Made by a program: the position numbers and the translations under genes
Source of the DNA: Chamaea fasciata
Lineage: Eukaryota; Chordata; Aves; Passeriformes; Sylviidae
Length of the DNA: 64,000 nt
Assembly: GCA_029207755.1 (NCBI GenBank)
Contig: JARCOQ010000009.1
Location: 31,766,914 to 31,830,913 of the forward strand
Direction: 5' to 3'
Notes under the pieces: generated by a model
Databases searched by the model: none
The model's input: the letters and a program-made list of their open reading frames with translations, nothing else
Told to the model about the DNA's origin: nothing
Shown: positions 49,684 through 63,945 of the stretch, piece by piece
Numbering within the stretch: the first letter of the stretch is position 1
Layout of the letters: each line of letters opens with the position of its first letter

Positions 49684-52600
49684 TCAGCAATATTAAATGA
49701 GATATTGACTTATTCCAGTGTGTATTAACCATCATTCCAAACCCAGCTGGCACCAGAACCAAAGGAATTAATCCTCCCCTTCCATCATGCTCTGAATCAA
49801 CAGGTACCTGACCCTTCCACTTCCTTTTCCTTTCTCCCCGCCTTTTCCCTGTGGTGCACTGCGTCCAATAAGAATTTTCCTTAGTTTAAAATATTATACT
49901 TCTACTACTGAGCAGTACCTGCCCCAGCCCCCTCCTACTCATTCCCAGCACTCACAAGGAGTTAGAGAGACTAAACTGTGGCTGTAGAAAAAAATTCATT
50001 ACAAAAAGCATTTCAAGAAAAACCCGAGCCTGGCCTTCTCCACAAGACAAGAAAGCCAGTTTTTTCCTGCTAAAGGGCAGAAGGAATGGACAGTTTGATC
50101 CCATGGAGCATCCTTTCAGTTCTGCTCCAGTGCCTGCCTGTGCACCAAGGGACAGCAAATCCTACTCCTCCCGCTCAGCCACTTCCCTGGCCATGCCCTC
50201 ACCGGCCCCTGCACAGCCTGAATTCCAAATCGTGGTTAAAAACCAAACACACCAGGCAGACAAGAGGTGAGGCCATTTCCAGAGCTGCTTTTCCATGCAG
50301 GCGGCAGAAATCCCACAAAACCTGGACAGCAGGCTGGGTTCACACTTTGTGGATGAGCCCAGGGGGTGCAAGGACGCCCAGAGAGCTCCTGTGGGTACCT
50401 TGGGGATCCCCATCCTCTGCAGCTTCTCACCTCCAGCCTCCTTGGAATCCTTTCCCTGCCTGCCCAAGGAATTTTTTCATTCCTAGGATTCAAGGCTCTG
50501 TGTGTGTCAGTGGGAACTTCCCCCCCCCGTATCCACCCCTAAAGCTCCAACCTGCCTCCAAGGTGACACCAAACATCCCTCAGCAGCTCTCCTGACAGAT
50601 TCCAGGGCCTTGGAGGAATTCAAGTTTACATCATGGACCAGAAGCTGCGGCCTCTTTTAACTGCAGGGAGCCTTTTATGAAGCATTTCTTGGGAAGAAAA
50701 AAAGCACAAATATTTACTCTTTCAAGGTGTTCTGGTCTTAAAACTTCTATGTTTAGTAGGAAATTCTTGCCACAGCACTAGGTTTTCCCCCCAACTTTTA
50801 TTCCCTGGACAAATTTATTTAATAAATAGTTGTTTCCTTAACTGAAATATTCTGATTTTAATTAGAAGGAATGATTTTAAGGACTGGCTTGAGAAAGAAA
50901 TAGTTGTAAGCCTGGAACAATGAATATTGCAGCAAGAGGTACAGCAGCACTTAGCACAGCTGTGACCTCATTGCACTTGTGTAAGGACAAATATAGTCAA
51001 TTACACACAAAAAGCACAATTTGGGCTAAAAAATAGAGGTAAAACTCCCCATGCCATCAGGAGTCACTAAATCTACAACACAAAATTACATTTCACTTTT
51101 CACTCCCGCTTGCTCTATGAACTGACATTGATTTAGTCACATATTGAGCTACCACAAAAATCTGTATTTCCAAAGGAGTCACTGCTCTGATTTGTCCTGC
51201 AGGTACACACGGGGATGAAAAACCAGCCACCTTTTTTCCAGCCCCTCCTTGCAGCAGGCGCTGTCATGGAATTAGGGCAGGTTTTGATCCCCTCAAGGTT
51301 CATCTGCTGACTTTGGGAAGGGGACACATGGACTGGTTCCTTCAGAAAAATGAGGAAAAAGATGATATTCACTTTCTGTTTAGCTCCAGGAAGAGTTCTT
51401 TTATATCAGTCAGGGGAGTTATCCCAACTTCTCTTAGCGTACTACCCTTGGAGCAAGGCAGGATACAGCATTCCGGCCCAGGACACGTTGGGAAGGCACT
51501 CCCAGATTTCTTAGCCAAGAAATGGATTTTTTCCCTGGCTTTCTGGTTTTCTCCTGGCCTTCAGAAGAAAGGGTTGACACCCAAGGGTGGCCCTAAGGAG
51601 CAGCAGCTGCCCCGTGCCAGCAGGATGTTCCTAACCCTAACCCACAACACTGTTGGGGTAATATTCCTAGGGAGCCCTGGAAATCCAGCTGCATTCCTTT
51701 TCAGCAGGATAAATGAGAATAAAAAAAAATAAAAATAAATGAATAGCTTCATTTCGCCTCCAAAAGTTTAATTTCTGCTGTGCTTTGCTCAAGCATGAAA
51801 ATCTGTTGTTGGAGACGGTGATAATTCTGTTATTGGGACAATGGCACAATTAGACAGGGACTTTTTAGATCAGTATCAGCAGGAAAAAATCCTGTCCAAC
51901 CCCACTGACTTTTCCGTGGGCAGCCACCGTACAAACCTTTATTTTTTACTCCATTTATTTCCGAACAAGAGCATTTGCATTCATGTATTAATACAGGAAA
52001 GGGAAAAAAAGCCCCAAAAGCCAAGAAAATAGTTGACAATCAACAAGCTCCTTTTCAGGATTTATCCTGGTTTTCCTCAGATACATTTTGAGGAAAAGCA
52101 TCTTTAAAATGAGCACTTAATGTAGCAAATGGGATCTAAAAATGAGCATTTAATGTTCCATATGGGATTTAAACTGAGCTTGAGACAGCTAAAGATGCCC
52201 AGAGCCCAAGGGGAAGACTCAATGGCAAGCAACATTTTTTAAAGGACCTTCCTACAGGTTCTCCAAGTGGAAGAAATCCTATTCCTAAATTCAAACTGTA
52301 AGATTTTAAAAAATAAATATTTATTTGCTTGCCTTAGCCCTTTCTAATGAGCCACAGGTTGTGTTCAAGCATCACAGCTTGAGTGCTGGAAACACTCCTT
52401 GATTTCCTCCTCACATTATTTGCTTTAAAAATTAAAGCTGGGCAGGCTCTGCAGGACCTGAATCCAAATTAATCTTGACAGTCTTCTGGAAAATGTCTAT
52501 TAAAGCTCAGAGCTTAAAAGCTTAACATGAGCATGGGGCCTGCTCTGGCAGCTCCCACCCCAGAGCTGATCCCACACTCATTCCCGCCTTTGTTGAAAGG

Positions 52601-53095
52601 CTTGTTAATGCTGGAATGGATGGGTTTGAAACCCCTAAAACACAGCAGCAGGTTCTGTTTCCTCTCCTGAGCTGGTTTGTTGAGAACCATCAGCAGAGAC
52701 ACCCGGAAAAAGCTCGGCCACACTTTTCCAGCCGTGGGACATCCCCCATGGAGCTCCCGGCTGTCTCCAGGGAAACCCTCACCTCAGCAGAGGCTGGGAA
52801 GCCTGGCCAAGTCCCTGAGCTTCAGTATTTTCCCATGAGCATTCCCATTCCTGACTGAAATGAATTCCCAAAGGAATTCCAGCCCATGAGGAGAGGCTGG
52901 GAGCTGGGATCCCCAGCCAGCCAAGGGCTGGGGGAGTGAGATGGGCAGGACTCTGCTCCCAGATCAAATCCCAGCTTGGATGAATTCCCTGCCCCTGGCT
53001 GAGCTGTGCTACAGCCACCATCATCCCAGGGCATCAGTCCCATGGGATCACCTTCCTGGTTCTTCTGGAGATCATCTGCTCACCTCCTGCTCCCA

Positions 53096-53360
53096 AGGAA
53101 TGAGTGCAAGGGCAAGAGGAACCACCTCAGCCTGGGCCAGGGGAGGTTTAGATGGGATACTGGGAAAAATTCTTCCTGGAAAGGGCGGTCAGACACTGGC
53201 ACAGCCGCCCTGGGGGTGGTGGAGAGGATTCCACCTGCCGGGATTTAAAGCCCTACGGATGTGACACTTGGGGACATGGTCAGTGGTGGCCTTGGCAGTG
53301 CTGGGGGATGGTTGGACTCGATGATCTTAGAGGGTTTTTCCAACCTAAAAGACCCTATGA
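53096..53360 (+). mobile_element. CR1 LINE fragment, third subfamily, sense
   Basis: It has GAACCACCTCAGCCTGGGCC, AGGGGAGGTTTAGATGGGAT, ACACTTGGGGACATGGTCAG and GGCCTTGGCAGTGCTGGGGG. The tail reads GTTGGACTCGATGATCTTAG and TTTTTCCAACCTAAAAGACC. The GTTGGACTCGATGATC tail distinguishes this subfamily from the main one. Confidence 0.88.
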
Positions 53361-53374
53361 GTCACGTAGATGTT

Positions 53375-53500
53375 ATATTTTATGTATTTTATTATACATG
53401 CTATATAATATGCATTTTAAATAATATCTACTTGTACAAACAAATATTTTATTAATAATGGAAGAATTACCGCTTATTGTTAATAATAATATTGTTCTTG
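53375..53500. repeat. AT-rich low-complexity stretch
   Basis: TATTTTATTATACATGC-like sequence with TAATAATAATATTG. It directly follows the CR1 tail. Confidence 0.7.
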
Positions 53501-53560
53501 TTATCATTATTTCCTTCTCCCTGAGGGCCTTTCTTCCCCAATACTACCTGAGACAAGCCT

Positions 53561-53842
53561 GGTCCAGCCTGGCCTTGGACACTTCCAGGGATCCAGGGGC
53601 AGCCACAGCTGCTCTGGGCACCCTGTGCCAGGGCCTGCCCACCCTCCCAGGGAGCAATTCCTTCCCAGTATCCCATCCATCCCTGCCCTCTGGCAGTGGG
53701 AAGCCATTCCCTGTGTCCTGTCCCTCCATCCCTTGTCCCCAGTCCCTCTCCAGCTCTCCCGGAGCCCCTTTAGGCCCTGGCAGGGGCTCTGAGCTCTCCC
53801 TGGAGCCTTCTCTTCTCCAGGTGACCACTCCCAGCTCTCCAA
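53561..53842 (-). mobile_element. CR1 LINE fragment without tail
   Basis: Antisense copy starting inside the element (GGTCCAGCCTGGCCTTGGAC), then GATCCAGGGGCAGCCACAG and GCCCTCTGGCAGTGGGAAGC. It continues to TTTAGGCCCTGGCAGGGGCT and GAGCCTTCTCTTCTCCAGG. The 3' tail is missing. It lies 0.6 kb from the KLWAIDR exon. Confidence 0.94.
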
Positions 53843-54271
53843 TTAACCAGGATTATTCATTATTGATCGTCTCCAAGGCTTAAATCTCTGAAGGAAATGA
53901 AGGAAGCTTTGGGAAAATCAAATAGAATGAGTGAAAGATTTGTTTTCCTGTCGTTTTGTTACTCATCCATCCCGCATTTTACAGCAACCTAAAGCTCTGC
54001 TTTTCTAAAAACTCCTATTTTACTTCCAGAAACACAAGAACACACCCGAAATGGATCTGAACAAGTCAAAACCCTAGATTTTTCCCTTGAAAGGGTGGGT
54101 TTTTGTAAAAATGTGTCTTTTCTGACACACTTTGAATGACTCACATGAAAGCTTGTCTCTCACCCCTGGGCTCTGGGACTCTTTGCCAATGAATAACTCA
54201 CAACAGGAATGAAACTCCCCCACAGCAAAGCTCCCCCTCCTCTCAGGAGGATGGGCAAACAGCAAAGAAAA

Positions 54272-54303
54272 ATTATCATCATCATCATCATAATAATCAT
54301 TAA
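54272..54303. repeat. ATC/ATA trinucleotide microsatellite
   Basis: ATTATCATCATCATCATC followed by ATAATAATCATT. It lies about 120 bp past the donor of the KLWAIDR exon. Confidence 0.9.
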
Positions 54304-54346
54304 AACCAAAAGAGATGAGAAGGAAATAAATCAAATACTGCACTCA

Positions 54347-54814
<468 letters not shown>

Positions 54815-55621
54815 TCAGTCCATCACAACCTGAGTGATTTCAGGACATTTTTAGGGCATTATCCAGCAAAATCCATTGAGGTTTCATCCTGCTCCCAAAC
54901 TCCTCCTTGACCTCAAGGAAATTTCCCGGCCCAAGCCCTGTTACAACCCTGATAATGAAACACCTCCCAGCAGGGGAGGTTTTGAGTCATTCTTTTCCAG
55001 CTTTACTTTCCGGGTCCCTGCTGAATGCCAAGGCTTTTGAGTTACTCACCAAACATCACATCCTATTCTTCAGAGGCAAAACTCCATTGTAAAAACAGGG
55101 TAAACCAGTGCATAAAGTAGAGAGGAGAACCTCAAAAGGTCCAATTTTCATCTCAGCTGTGGCTTAGACATTTGCATTTACCATAAATGTTTGAGTGTAT
55201 ACAGTTTATAATAGGGCTTCCCCTTAGAGAAACAGGTTGATTAAAGCTATTCCCCAGCCCTCTACACTCGTATTAATTTCCTTTTTTTTTCAGAGACTAA
55301 ATGCAATAAATTCCATCCCCATACCCCCATTTGGCTGCATGAAACAGCACGAAGCAAAGAGACTTTCAGCAAAATATTTACAAATACTCTCACAGATAAG
55401 ATCCATGAAATGAATGTGCTTTGATTTGCTGGTCCTTCAGTTCCCAAACCTCCTCCTTAATGAGATTTTATCCCTAACTGCATTTGCAAGATGGAAAAAC
55501 CTTCAATGTGCAAACTCCAAGATTTCTTCTCCCTAATTGCACAGCAGAACAGCCTTTAAAGCCTCTTCTGGTTTTCGACACAGAAACTTCTCTTGGAGAA
55601 GTTTTTAGTTTTATTGTCAAA

Positions 55622-55797
55622 TCGACCCCTCCAGCTGTGGGCACTCCAAACCTCCCTGGGCAGCCCCTGCCAAGGCCTCAGCACCCTTTCCATGCAGAAA
55701 TTCCTGCTGCTGTCCAAGCTGAGCCTCCCCTGGCACAGCTTGAGGCCGTTTCCCCTTGTCCTGTCCCTGTTCCCTGGGAGCAGAGCCCGACCCCCCC
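55622..55797 (-). mobile_element. CR1 LINE fragment, second subfamily, internal piece
   Basis: Antisense internal block GGGCACTCCAAACCTCCCTG through AGCAGAGCCCGACCCCCC. Both the tail and the upstream part are missing, so it is cut on both sides. Confidence 0.92.
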
Positions 55798-55858
55798 AAT
55801 CAGTAATTGTGGAGAACTGCTCTTCTCTCATTTTACAGCCACAACACACTATTACATC

Positions 55859-55882
55859 CTATATATATATATATATATATAT
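55859..55882. repeat. (TA)n microsatellite
   Basis: About 11-12 TA dinucleotides without interruption. Confidence 0.92.
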
Positions 55883-57167
55883 CTTAATAAATCCATACAC
55901 CAGCCCCCCCAAGGTCCATGCAGCCCAGGAACTGGGTAAAGTGCAGACAATGCACTTCTGTATTAATTAAACCACTAATCACACCTTATAATCTCATTTC
56001 TCCTGCCTTAATGACAAACAGCTGCTTTACTAAAGGCTAATCAGGGTAGAGACTTAAATGTCAGTAGGACCCTTATAATCAGCATGAGCAGCATCTCCTG
56101 TTGTGCTGAAACCCCCTGTCAGTGCTGAAGAAACAGGAGGGAATCTGTGGGATTTGATGCTCTGAAAGACTTCAAGGTTATCTATTTAGGAGTGCCCTGA
56201 GATGAAAAATATATCTTTGGGATGTGCCCCGCAAATTGAACATCCACTGGGAATCAGAACAGACACAGCCAGAGATTTCCCGGCCCAGTCCTCTCCACAG
56301 AGCCTGTGTTGGATGCTGGGAGTAAAATATAAAATATCCCGTTCCCTGACTGCAGGAGGCACAACCAGAAAGGAATATGAGAAACAACATGATGGAAGCA
56401 GATGTGCCTGCAACAGGAGTTTCCTTACTCAATAATCTAAAACATCACCCTGCAATCAGAGCTGCTCCAATTAAAGTTTACTGCCTCTTTTACACTTTTT
56501 CCAAGCAAAATGCCATAGCTGGGGCTCTGTCTGATCTTTGGAACAGCCCAGAACAAAATCATTGCTGGTCCAAAAACCACCAGGAGTTTGGACAGGGATG
56601 CCCAAACCTGCAGTTTCTGTATGGCTGCAGTTGTAGGAGCTCTCCAGGTGAGGGGATTTGGGCACTGCAGAATATTTGAACTGCACATGGAGAAAACAGA
56701 CTGACGGGAATTATGATTTATGATGATTTATGACAGATTTCTGCTGTGGTTCGAGGGCTGAAGACAAAGCAAATGCTGCTGGAGAAACGGGGAAGAGCCG
56801 TAAAAGCATCAGGCTTTCCTGGGTCAGAACTGCATGGGGGTGGAGATGTTATCATTAAAGTTTAAATTTGAAATGCTTGCCATGGTTAAGCTCTAATTTC
56901 TGATTGAAGCTGCCTGAAATGATCCAAATCAATGATTTCAGTAAATGAATCAAACCCCTCTCTCCGTTAACATGCCCGATTAAAGCAAATCAAAAAACCA
57001 AATAAACAATTTTTAACTTCTTCTGCAAAAAGAGCTATTTCCAAACTTTTCTTCCCATTTATTTACCTGGGAACCCAGGAAAATACATCCCAACTGAAAG
57101 GGGTGAACAGAGGGGGGAAGAGTCCAGCCCTGGGATATGCCCCAGCCGGTTCATCCACGTCCAGAGC

Positions 57168-57245
57168 ATCCTCTTCTCCAGGCTGAACAGCCCTAAATCT
57201 CTAAATAACAGGGATCTTTCATTATTGAACCTCTCCAGCCCTTAA
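57168..57245 (-). mobile_element. Small diverged CR1 LINE fragment
   Basis: GCATCCTCTTCTCCAGGCTG, AACAGCCCTAAATCTCTAAA and GAACCTCTCCAGCCCTT resemble the antisense internal CR1 block, strongly decayed. Confidence 0.55.
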
Positions 57246-58325
57246 TTCTTTTTGTTTTCAATACTTCCATCACATCCCCAGCCTGCCAAAGGACCAAGTT
57301 TGGGCTGTTTTGCTTCATTTCTTCCTGTGGACTCCCAATGGCTGAAGATCATCAGCTCCTTTTTACCTTCGTCACATGCAAAGGCAGTGAAATAAAGGGG
57401 GAAATGCAAAGTTTTAAGTTAAATATTTACAGAAGAGCGACCTAAATACTGTTAATGTTATTTATTACGATATTATTTATGTCAGATAGGTGAGGGAGCC
57501 CTGAGTATTAAAAATTCCTTGACATCAGAGCAGCCGGCAGGGGCATTATTTCCAAAATGAAATGCAAAATTCAGATGGCCCTGCATTCCTTAAGCATCTT
57601 CCCAAGTTTTTATGTGCTCACTGAAGCCTTCCCAAGTTTTTTCAAGGATCACCAGGTGAATCATCCTCAGCCCAAGTGCTGCTGGCAGGGTTACCAGACC
57701 TGAAAATTATTATTCCCTTGCACCCCAAGCTGGAATTTGTCAGCTCACTTTGGCTTTTGGGCTATTTTATCCCAGAAATTATTTGTTTATCTGCCCTCAG
57801 GCAAAGGAACAGGCACAACTTTGTGTCCTCAGGGCTTTTTTCGGCAGACAAAACATCAAATTTCCACTCCTATTTAACCGTCCTCCCACTTGGCTTGGGT
57901 TTTGCCAGGGAAGATTGTGGAAATTACCACGGGGGGAAACACAGCCATTTCCAGCTATTTCTGGTCCCTCCTGTTTAAGGTATGAAATGATGATAAAAGC
58001 ACACTCAGCTAAACAGGAGGAGCACATGGAATTGCTTTATCCCTCCAAACACTCTGGGAATCCTGAGGGAGGCTCCAGCAGACTCCAGAATGCAGCATGG
58101 AGTGATGGAGAGGATGCATCTAACAGCTGGAGCAGGAATAAATTCCTTTATTCCCAGATGCTTCTGTCCCAAGTTTCTAACAACAGCACTGGGACAAGGA
58201 TGACTCCATCCTGATATCCCATTTTCCAGCAGGTCCTTTCCCATTATTCCCTGGGGGAGGTTTTGTCAGTAGGGAGGGAGTCATTTTAATTTGGCTGAGG
58301 CTAAATGCAGAGACAGAGAAAAGCT

Positions 58326-58437
58326 GCCACTGCCAGAGGGCAGGGATGGATGGGATTTTGGGAAGGAACTGTGTCCTGGCACAGGGTGCCCAGAGCAGCT
58401 GTGGCTGCCCCTGGATCCCTGGAAGTGTCCAAGGCCC
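58326..58437 (+). mobile_element. CR1 LINE fragment, sense
   Basis: CCACTGCCAGAGGGCAGGGA through CCCAGAGCAGCTGTGGCTGC to GGAAGTGTCCAAGGCCCTA. It lacks the tail, and about 25 bp are missing between AAGGAACTGTG and CCTGGCACAGG. Confidence 0.92.
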
Positions 58438-59980
58438 TATGCCTGGAATGTTTGGGCTGCTGTTCAATCCCTGGTCTCAGAGGTGACAAATAACAAATGC
58501 AGGTTTTGTGAGCAGGAAAGGAAGCTTCTCCCTCCAGGGAGGCTCTGCTTTCACTCCAGGCAGCTCCAGGAACCCCAGCATTCCAAGGAAGTGTGTAAGG
58601 TTTGCTTAGGAGTGACACCTGCCTGGAGAAGATCAGATAAGACCAAGGAAAGAAGCAGAGGGAAAATTGTTATTACCAAACTCTGCTTTTGAACAAAACC
58701 ACCCGGAGTATTAAATAGAAATATAAATTAAATAAGATTATTTAAAAGGCGCCTGAACCTACCGAATTTAACAGTTTTAAACAGACATGACAACATCTGT
58801 CAGTCAGGGCCAAGAACAATCAGCTGCAGCAGGCACTGCATAGGATTCTAGAATTTTTCTTGGAGTAATCCAGGCTCCTGTCCCAACATGTCACAGAAAA
58901 ACTCCTGCTGAATTACTCAGGAATAACCTCACCCTGGGTGATTTGATCAGTTGAAGGCCCCCGATGTTTCCCTGGCATTTGTTTTTCTCTAACATCACTC
59001 CCAACCTTTGCTGTCTCCCCCAAACCTCTCCTGCAGGCTCCGAACTCCTCAGCCTTAACGAGCAGCGGTGGCAGGGATTAATGAAGGGAGCGTTCAATTA
59101 CACCAGGTATTTTCCTTGGAATTTCAAACCACTTGTACTACAAGCCCTGCTAATTACCCATCCTGATTTGCTCTCTGTAACCTGTTCTTTTACACAACCT
59201 TTCCACGTCACCTCTCATCCCTCCCGGCTGCACCAGCGGAGCTCTGCTCTTCTCACACTCCTACAACACACGGGTTTGCCCAGGTTTTTAATTAACCCTT
59301 GTACGAGCACGAGCTCCCAAGCTGCTTCAGAAATCTCCTTCAGCCCTGAACACTGAAGTAGTTCAGGAAGAACAAGCTGGAAGCCACGAGAAACACTCCC
59401 AAATCCTATTTGGAGTGTGATGGAGAGTGGCGTGTGTGAGGGGAGATTAATGGAAAGCCAGAAAGGCTCTAAAGGCAGGTCAGAAGTCTCAAATTAAAGA
59501 ACTCATTTGGTTCGCTCGACGCGAGGTGGGGGTGAGGGGAAAATGTCTCCAGTTATTTGGGGAAGGAAAAAAGGAAAACAACACAAATCTCTCCTGGAAG
59601 GTGGAGATTCAGCCTGGGACAAATTGACTCACTGGCATGACAGGAGTGTGGAAAGCAATAGCAGCAAAGGGGAATGAGGAAACTAATAAATTCACATTTA
59701 AAAGAGATCACAAATCAGTTCTAGCTCGGTGCCTACAGGAGCTCCAATCCCAAGGAAAATCAATATTCCCAATTAAAGAAGGGATCTTAACACAGCCCTG
59801 TGTTGGAAGGGAAGGTGTTGATAAATGGAGAGGTTGATGTGGGGGACCATTAAAAAGGGAACAGGAAGAACATCACTAAAAAGGCAACTACAAAATAGCT
59901 CCGAGAGAATCCCCAGCATGGAAAGCAGAGTCCTGGAATGCAGGATGATGCAGAAACCAAGCTGTTTGGTTTCTCATGAA

Positions 59981-60056
59981 TCACAGGATCGTGGACTGGT
60001 TTGGGTTGGGAGAGACATTGAAGATCATCCAGTCCCACACAAGGACACCTGCCAAG
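59981..60056 (-). mobile_element. CR1 LINE 3' tail fragment
   Basis: Antisense tail ATCACAGGATCGTGGACTGG and TTTGGGTTGGGAGAGACATT, with an internal gap before ACAAGGACACCTGCC. Confidence 0.8.
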
Positions 60057-60218
60057 TATAATGTCAGGGAAGGTCTCCGTGTTTTCCAGGCCTTGTTAGC
60101 TATGGCAAGGCTCAGAACAAGGCAGGGCAGCCCTGGGATTGGGCTGGATCCATGGAAAACATCTTCCCCTTGTGTCTCAACATCGCTGGAGGAGAGGAGA
60201 CAACATCAGGAGAAATCA

Positions 60219-60724
60219 AAGAATCCCAGAGTGTTTTGGATTGCAAAGGATCTTACAACTCATCCCATTCCACCCCTGCCACGGGCAGGGACACCTTCCA
60301 CTATCCCAGGCTGCTCCAAGCCCTGTCCAGCCTGACCTTGGACACTTCCAGGGATCCAGGGGCAGCCACAGCTGCTCTGGGCACCCTGTGCCAGGGCCTG
60401 CCCACCCTCCCAGGGAACAATTCCTGCCCAAGATCCCATCCAGCCCTGCCCTCTGGCAGTGGGAAGCCATTCCTTGTGTCCTGTCCCTCCATCCCTTGTC
60501 CCCAGTCCCTCTCCAGCTCTCCTGGAGCCCCTTTAGGCCCTGGCAGGGGCTCTGAGCTCTCCCTGGAGCCTTCTCTTGTGCAGGTGAACACCCCCAGCCC
60601 TCCCAGCCTGGCTCCAGGGCAGAGGGGATCCAGCCCTTGGAGCATCTCCACGACCTCCTCTGGATGCACTCCAACACCTCCATGTCCTTGTTCTGAGGAC
60701 CCCAAGCAGGACTGCACCCAGTGA
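60219..60724 (-). mobile_element. CR1 LINE fragment, main subfamily, longest antisense copy (~506 bp)
   Basis: Antisense copy from the tail AAAGAATCCCAGAGTGTTTT through GCCACGGGCAGGGACACCTT, GATCCAGGGGCAGCCACAG and CCCTCTGGCAGTGGGAAGCC. It continues to TTTAGGCCCTGGCAGGGGCT, CCTTCTCTTGTGCAGGTGAA and CTGAGGACCCCAAGCAGGAC. It extends further 5' than any sense copy here. The 190- and 211-codon open frames across it are repeat by-products. Confidence 0.94.
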
Positions 60725-61289
60725 GGAGATCCTTTCCTCTCTCCTTACCCCAGGCTCCCTCACAGAGCTCTGCCACAGATCCTGATACCAGAACATCTAA
60801 AACATGTAGTTCACCCTCATCCACTGGTTTCTCCCTAAGAGACATCACCACTCAGGTTCAGGAAATCTATTCCCAGCTCTTACTTATCCAGAAGGGGCTT
60901 GGAAGAAAAACTCTTTTTTAAAGAGCTGCTCACATGCAGCAAAATTAACGATCATTTCTCCAGAGTAACCAACCAGTGTTTTAAAAGCTTTATTTTCCCT
61001 TTCATCTCCAGGTGCTCCTGGACTATTTAGCTACAGAAGTGGCTCCAATGGCCAACTTGCCATAAAGCTCAGTGGAGCAGGGAGAGCAGCAGGAAGCTGG
61101 GTGGAAATCCATTTTCCAAGCCAGACACTCTCATTTATAATTCTGCACCACAGGATGCTTGAATTCATGAGTAACAACCAGGAGAACAAGGACAGTGCCA
61201 TAAATACTTGCACTGGGTGCAAATAACTGACCTGGGACGCCTTTCCAGCATGGTGGGGTTCAGTTATTGAAAAGTTTAATTGAAGTGGC

Positions 61290-61947
<658 letters not shown>

Positions 61948-62939
61948 CAGTTTGTTTTCCCTCCATAAGCAGTCCCAAACATCCCAGTGCTAAGCCCAAA
62001 GCTGGAGTGCCTCCCTGCAGGTCCCAGCACAGGGATTTTGCTGCAGGAGCTCAGGGGATGCCCAGGGTGCCCCTCCCTCTGCAGGGATCCTCCTGCAGCC
62101 ACCCCTGGGCTGGAACCCTGGAGCAGCATCCCAGACACTCAGCTCCAGAGTTTCCAAAGGGAAGATGTCACCTCTGCTTTTAGAGCTGCTTTGTAGCTCT
62201 TACTTCTTTTCTAGTTCAACTGCATGGCTTGAATTTATTTTGCTGCTTGAGCTCCGAGTTGCTCCCTTGGGCTTTGGATGGGACAAAATTAAAATGTATC
62301 CTGAGGTGATGGCCCCTAAAATGCTAAAACAGAAAGGGAAAAGTCAAACTGCAGCTGTCTGGGTGTAAAGCAACGTGAAAGATCTCTTTTTATCATCTTT
62401 TAGAATGTTAGGAGAAGAATGATTCTGCTGAGCAAAAGGACACGCAGAGAAATGAAGGAGTTTTGGACTAAATAATATAAAATAAAGCAGTGGAATGAAT
62501 TATGCTGGGACTGTAGGAGTGGTGAAGCTGAACCCCACAATTGCTTTCACAGAAATGACAGGGAGAAAATGGAAATAATCACAACACTGTGATACTTGTG
62601 CAGCCCAGGGACAATTTCTTGTCCCTTGTCCAAGAGGCTCCAGGGCTGGGGCTCCCCGTCTCCAGCTGGGATTTGGTTTCACCAGGAAAAAGACATTGAG
62701 GAAAAGGGACAGAGGGAAAAGCCACACACCCTTCAGAGGCTGCAAGGAAAATAATCTCACAGGAAAGCCATGGCGTGTTTTAAACCCAGCTATTCAAACT
62801 CCCAGTGCCACCTTCCTCCTTGACCTTCTATTTTCTCTCCAAGCTTGAAATGGTGTCGTACAAATCAGACCTTTGCTCCACTTAAATCAAAATTCACTCA
62901 AGTTTCTAAGATCCATTCACATAAACCAGATTTAGATGA

Positions 62940-63124
62940 GATATGAGGGAGAAATCCTTCCCTGGGAGGGTGGGCAGGCCCTGGCACAGGGTGCCCAGAG
63001 CAGCTGTGGCTGCCCCTGGATCCCTGGCAGTGTTCAAGGCAGGTTGGAATTTGGGGCTTGGAGCAGCCTGGGACAGTGGAAGCTGTCCCTTCCCATGGGA
63101 CTGGATGGAACTGGAGCTCCCAGC
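62940..63124 (+). mobile_element. CR1 LINE fragment, sense, tail missing
   Basis: GATATGAGGGAGAAATCCTT through GGGTGCCCAGAGCAGCTGTG and GCTTGGAGCAGCCTGGGACA to ACTGGATGGAACTGGAGC. The terminal CCTTCCAACCC block is replaced by CCCAGCCCAAACC. Confidence 0.91.
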
Positions 63125-63816
63125 CCAAACCAGTCTGCAATGAACTTCAGCCAGCACAACTTGTCCGAGAGCAGCAGCAGGAGTGAAGATTTTGTCTCCG
63201 TGCCCCACGCTCAGCTGCACATTTCCTGCTAAATCAACCTGCAATTTAACATCAGACAGAATTACTCCACTGCTGCCATCTGCAAACAAAGCTGAACTTC
63301 CAGCTTTGAGCCGCAATCCCAGAATTTTGAGAAACACAGAGCAGTTAAACCGGGGCTTGGCAGCACGCTGGGAACATGAAGCAGCTCAAAACCCCAACGA
63401 CACAAAAGCTTCTCTGGGTGTGATTAAAAAGAGGCACTTAGCTAAATGAACTTTGCAGTAATTCCTCCTGTTTCAACTGTTTCTTTATTTCCCAAGAGCA
63501 GCATTTCCTACACAGTGATTAAATAACCCATGCTCAGAATTTTCTCTCCTGAGCATTCCCTGTTTTCCACATCGGATAGAAACCTGCCCCATCCTGTAAA
63601 GTCCCTGTGCTGTTATCCCTGGGTTCTAAAGGTCCACCCCAAAGGTTTTGCTGTGCTTAAATAGCACGGACGAGGTGCAGAGAGCTGCATTAATCCACTG
63701 CCCAGGGTTTATGTGTGCCCTGGGGAAAAGCTGGGGCTTAGGGGACTTCCTCTATCAAACAAATCCCAAATCCAAGGAGAGCCCATCCCCACAGGACAGC
63801 TGGGATAACAGGATCA

Positions 63817-63945
63817 TCACAGATTCCCAGTTTGGGTTGGAAGGATTTAAATCCCATACAGGGCCATCCCTGCCATGGGCAGGGACACCTCCCACTATCC
63901 CAGGCTGCTCCAAGCCCACTCCAACCTGGCCTTGGACACCTCCAG
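63817..63945 (-). mobile_element. CR1 LINE 3' fragment, antisense arm of a fold-back
   Basis: Antisense copy TCACAGATTCCCAGTTTGGG, CCATCCCTGCCATGGGCAGG and CCCAGGCTGCTCCAAGCCC, ending TTGGACACCTCCAG. It is followed at once by a sense CR1 tail. Confidence 0.85.

Noticed and set aside
51626..51643. CCTAACCCTAACCC, a telomere-like word
   Set aside because: Only two units; expected by chance and not an interstitial telomere.
60152..60851. 190- and 211-codon overlapping frames on opposite strands
   Set aside because: They lie entirely over a CR1 fragment and the same peptides recur at every CR1 copy in the window; the frame is not that of the CR1 reverse transcriptase.
62330..62375. Possible preceding PRKG1 exon (reverse complement reads L-Y-T-Q-T-A-A-V)
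   Set aside because: It resembles the expected LYNCTRTATVK only in part, runs into a stop at once, and has no donor in the right phase.
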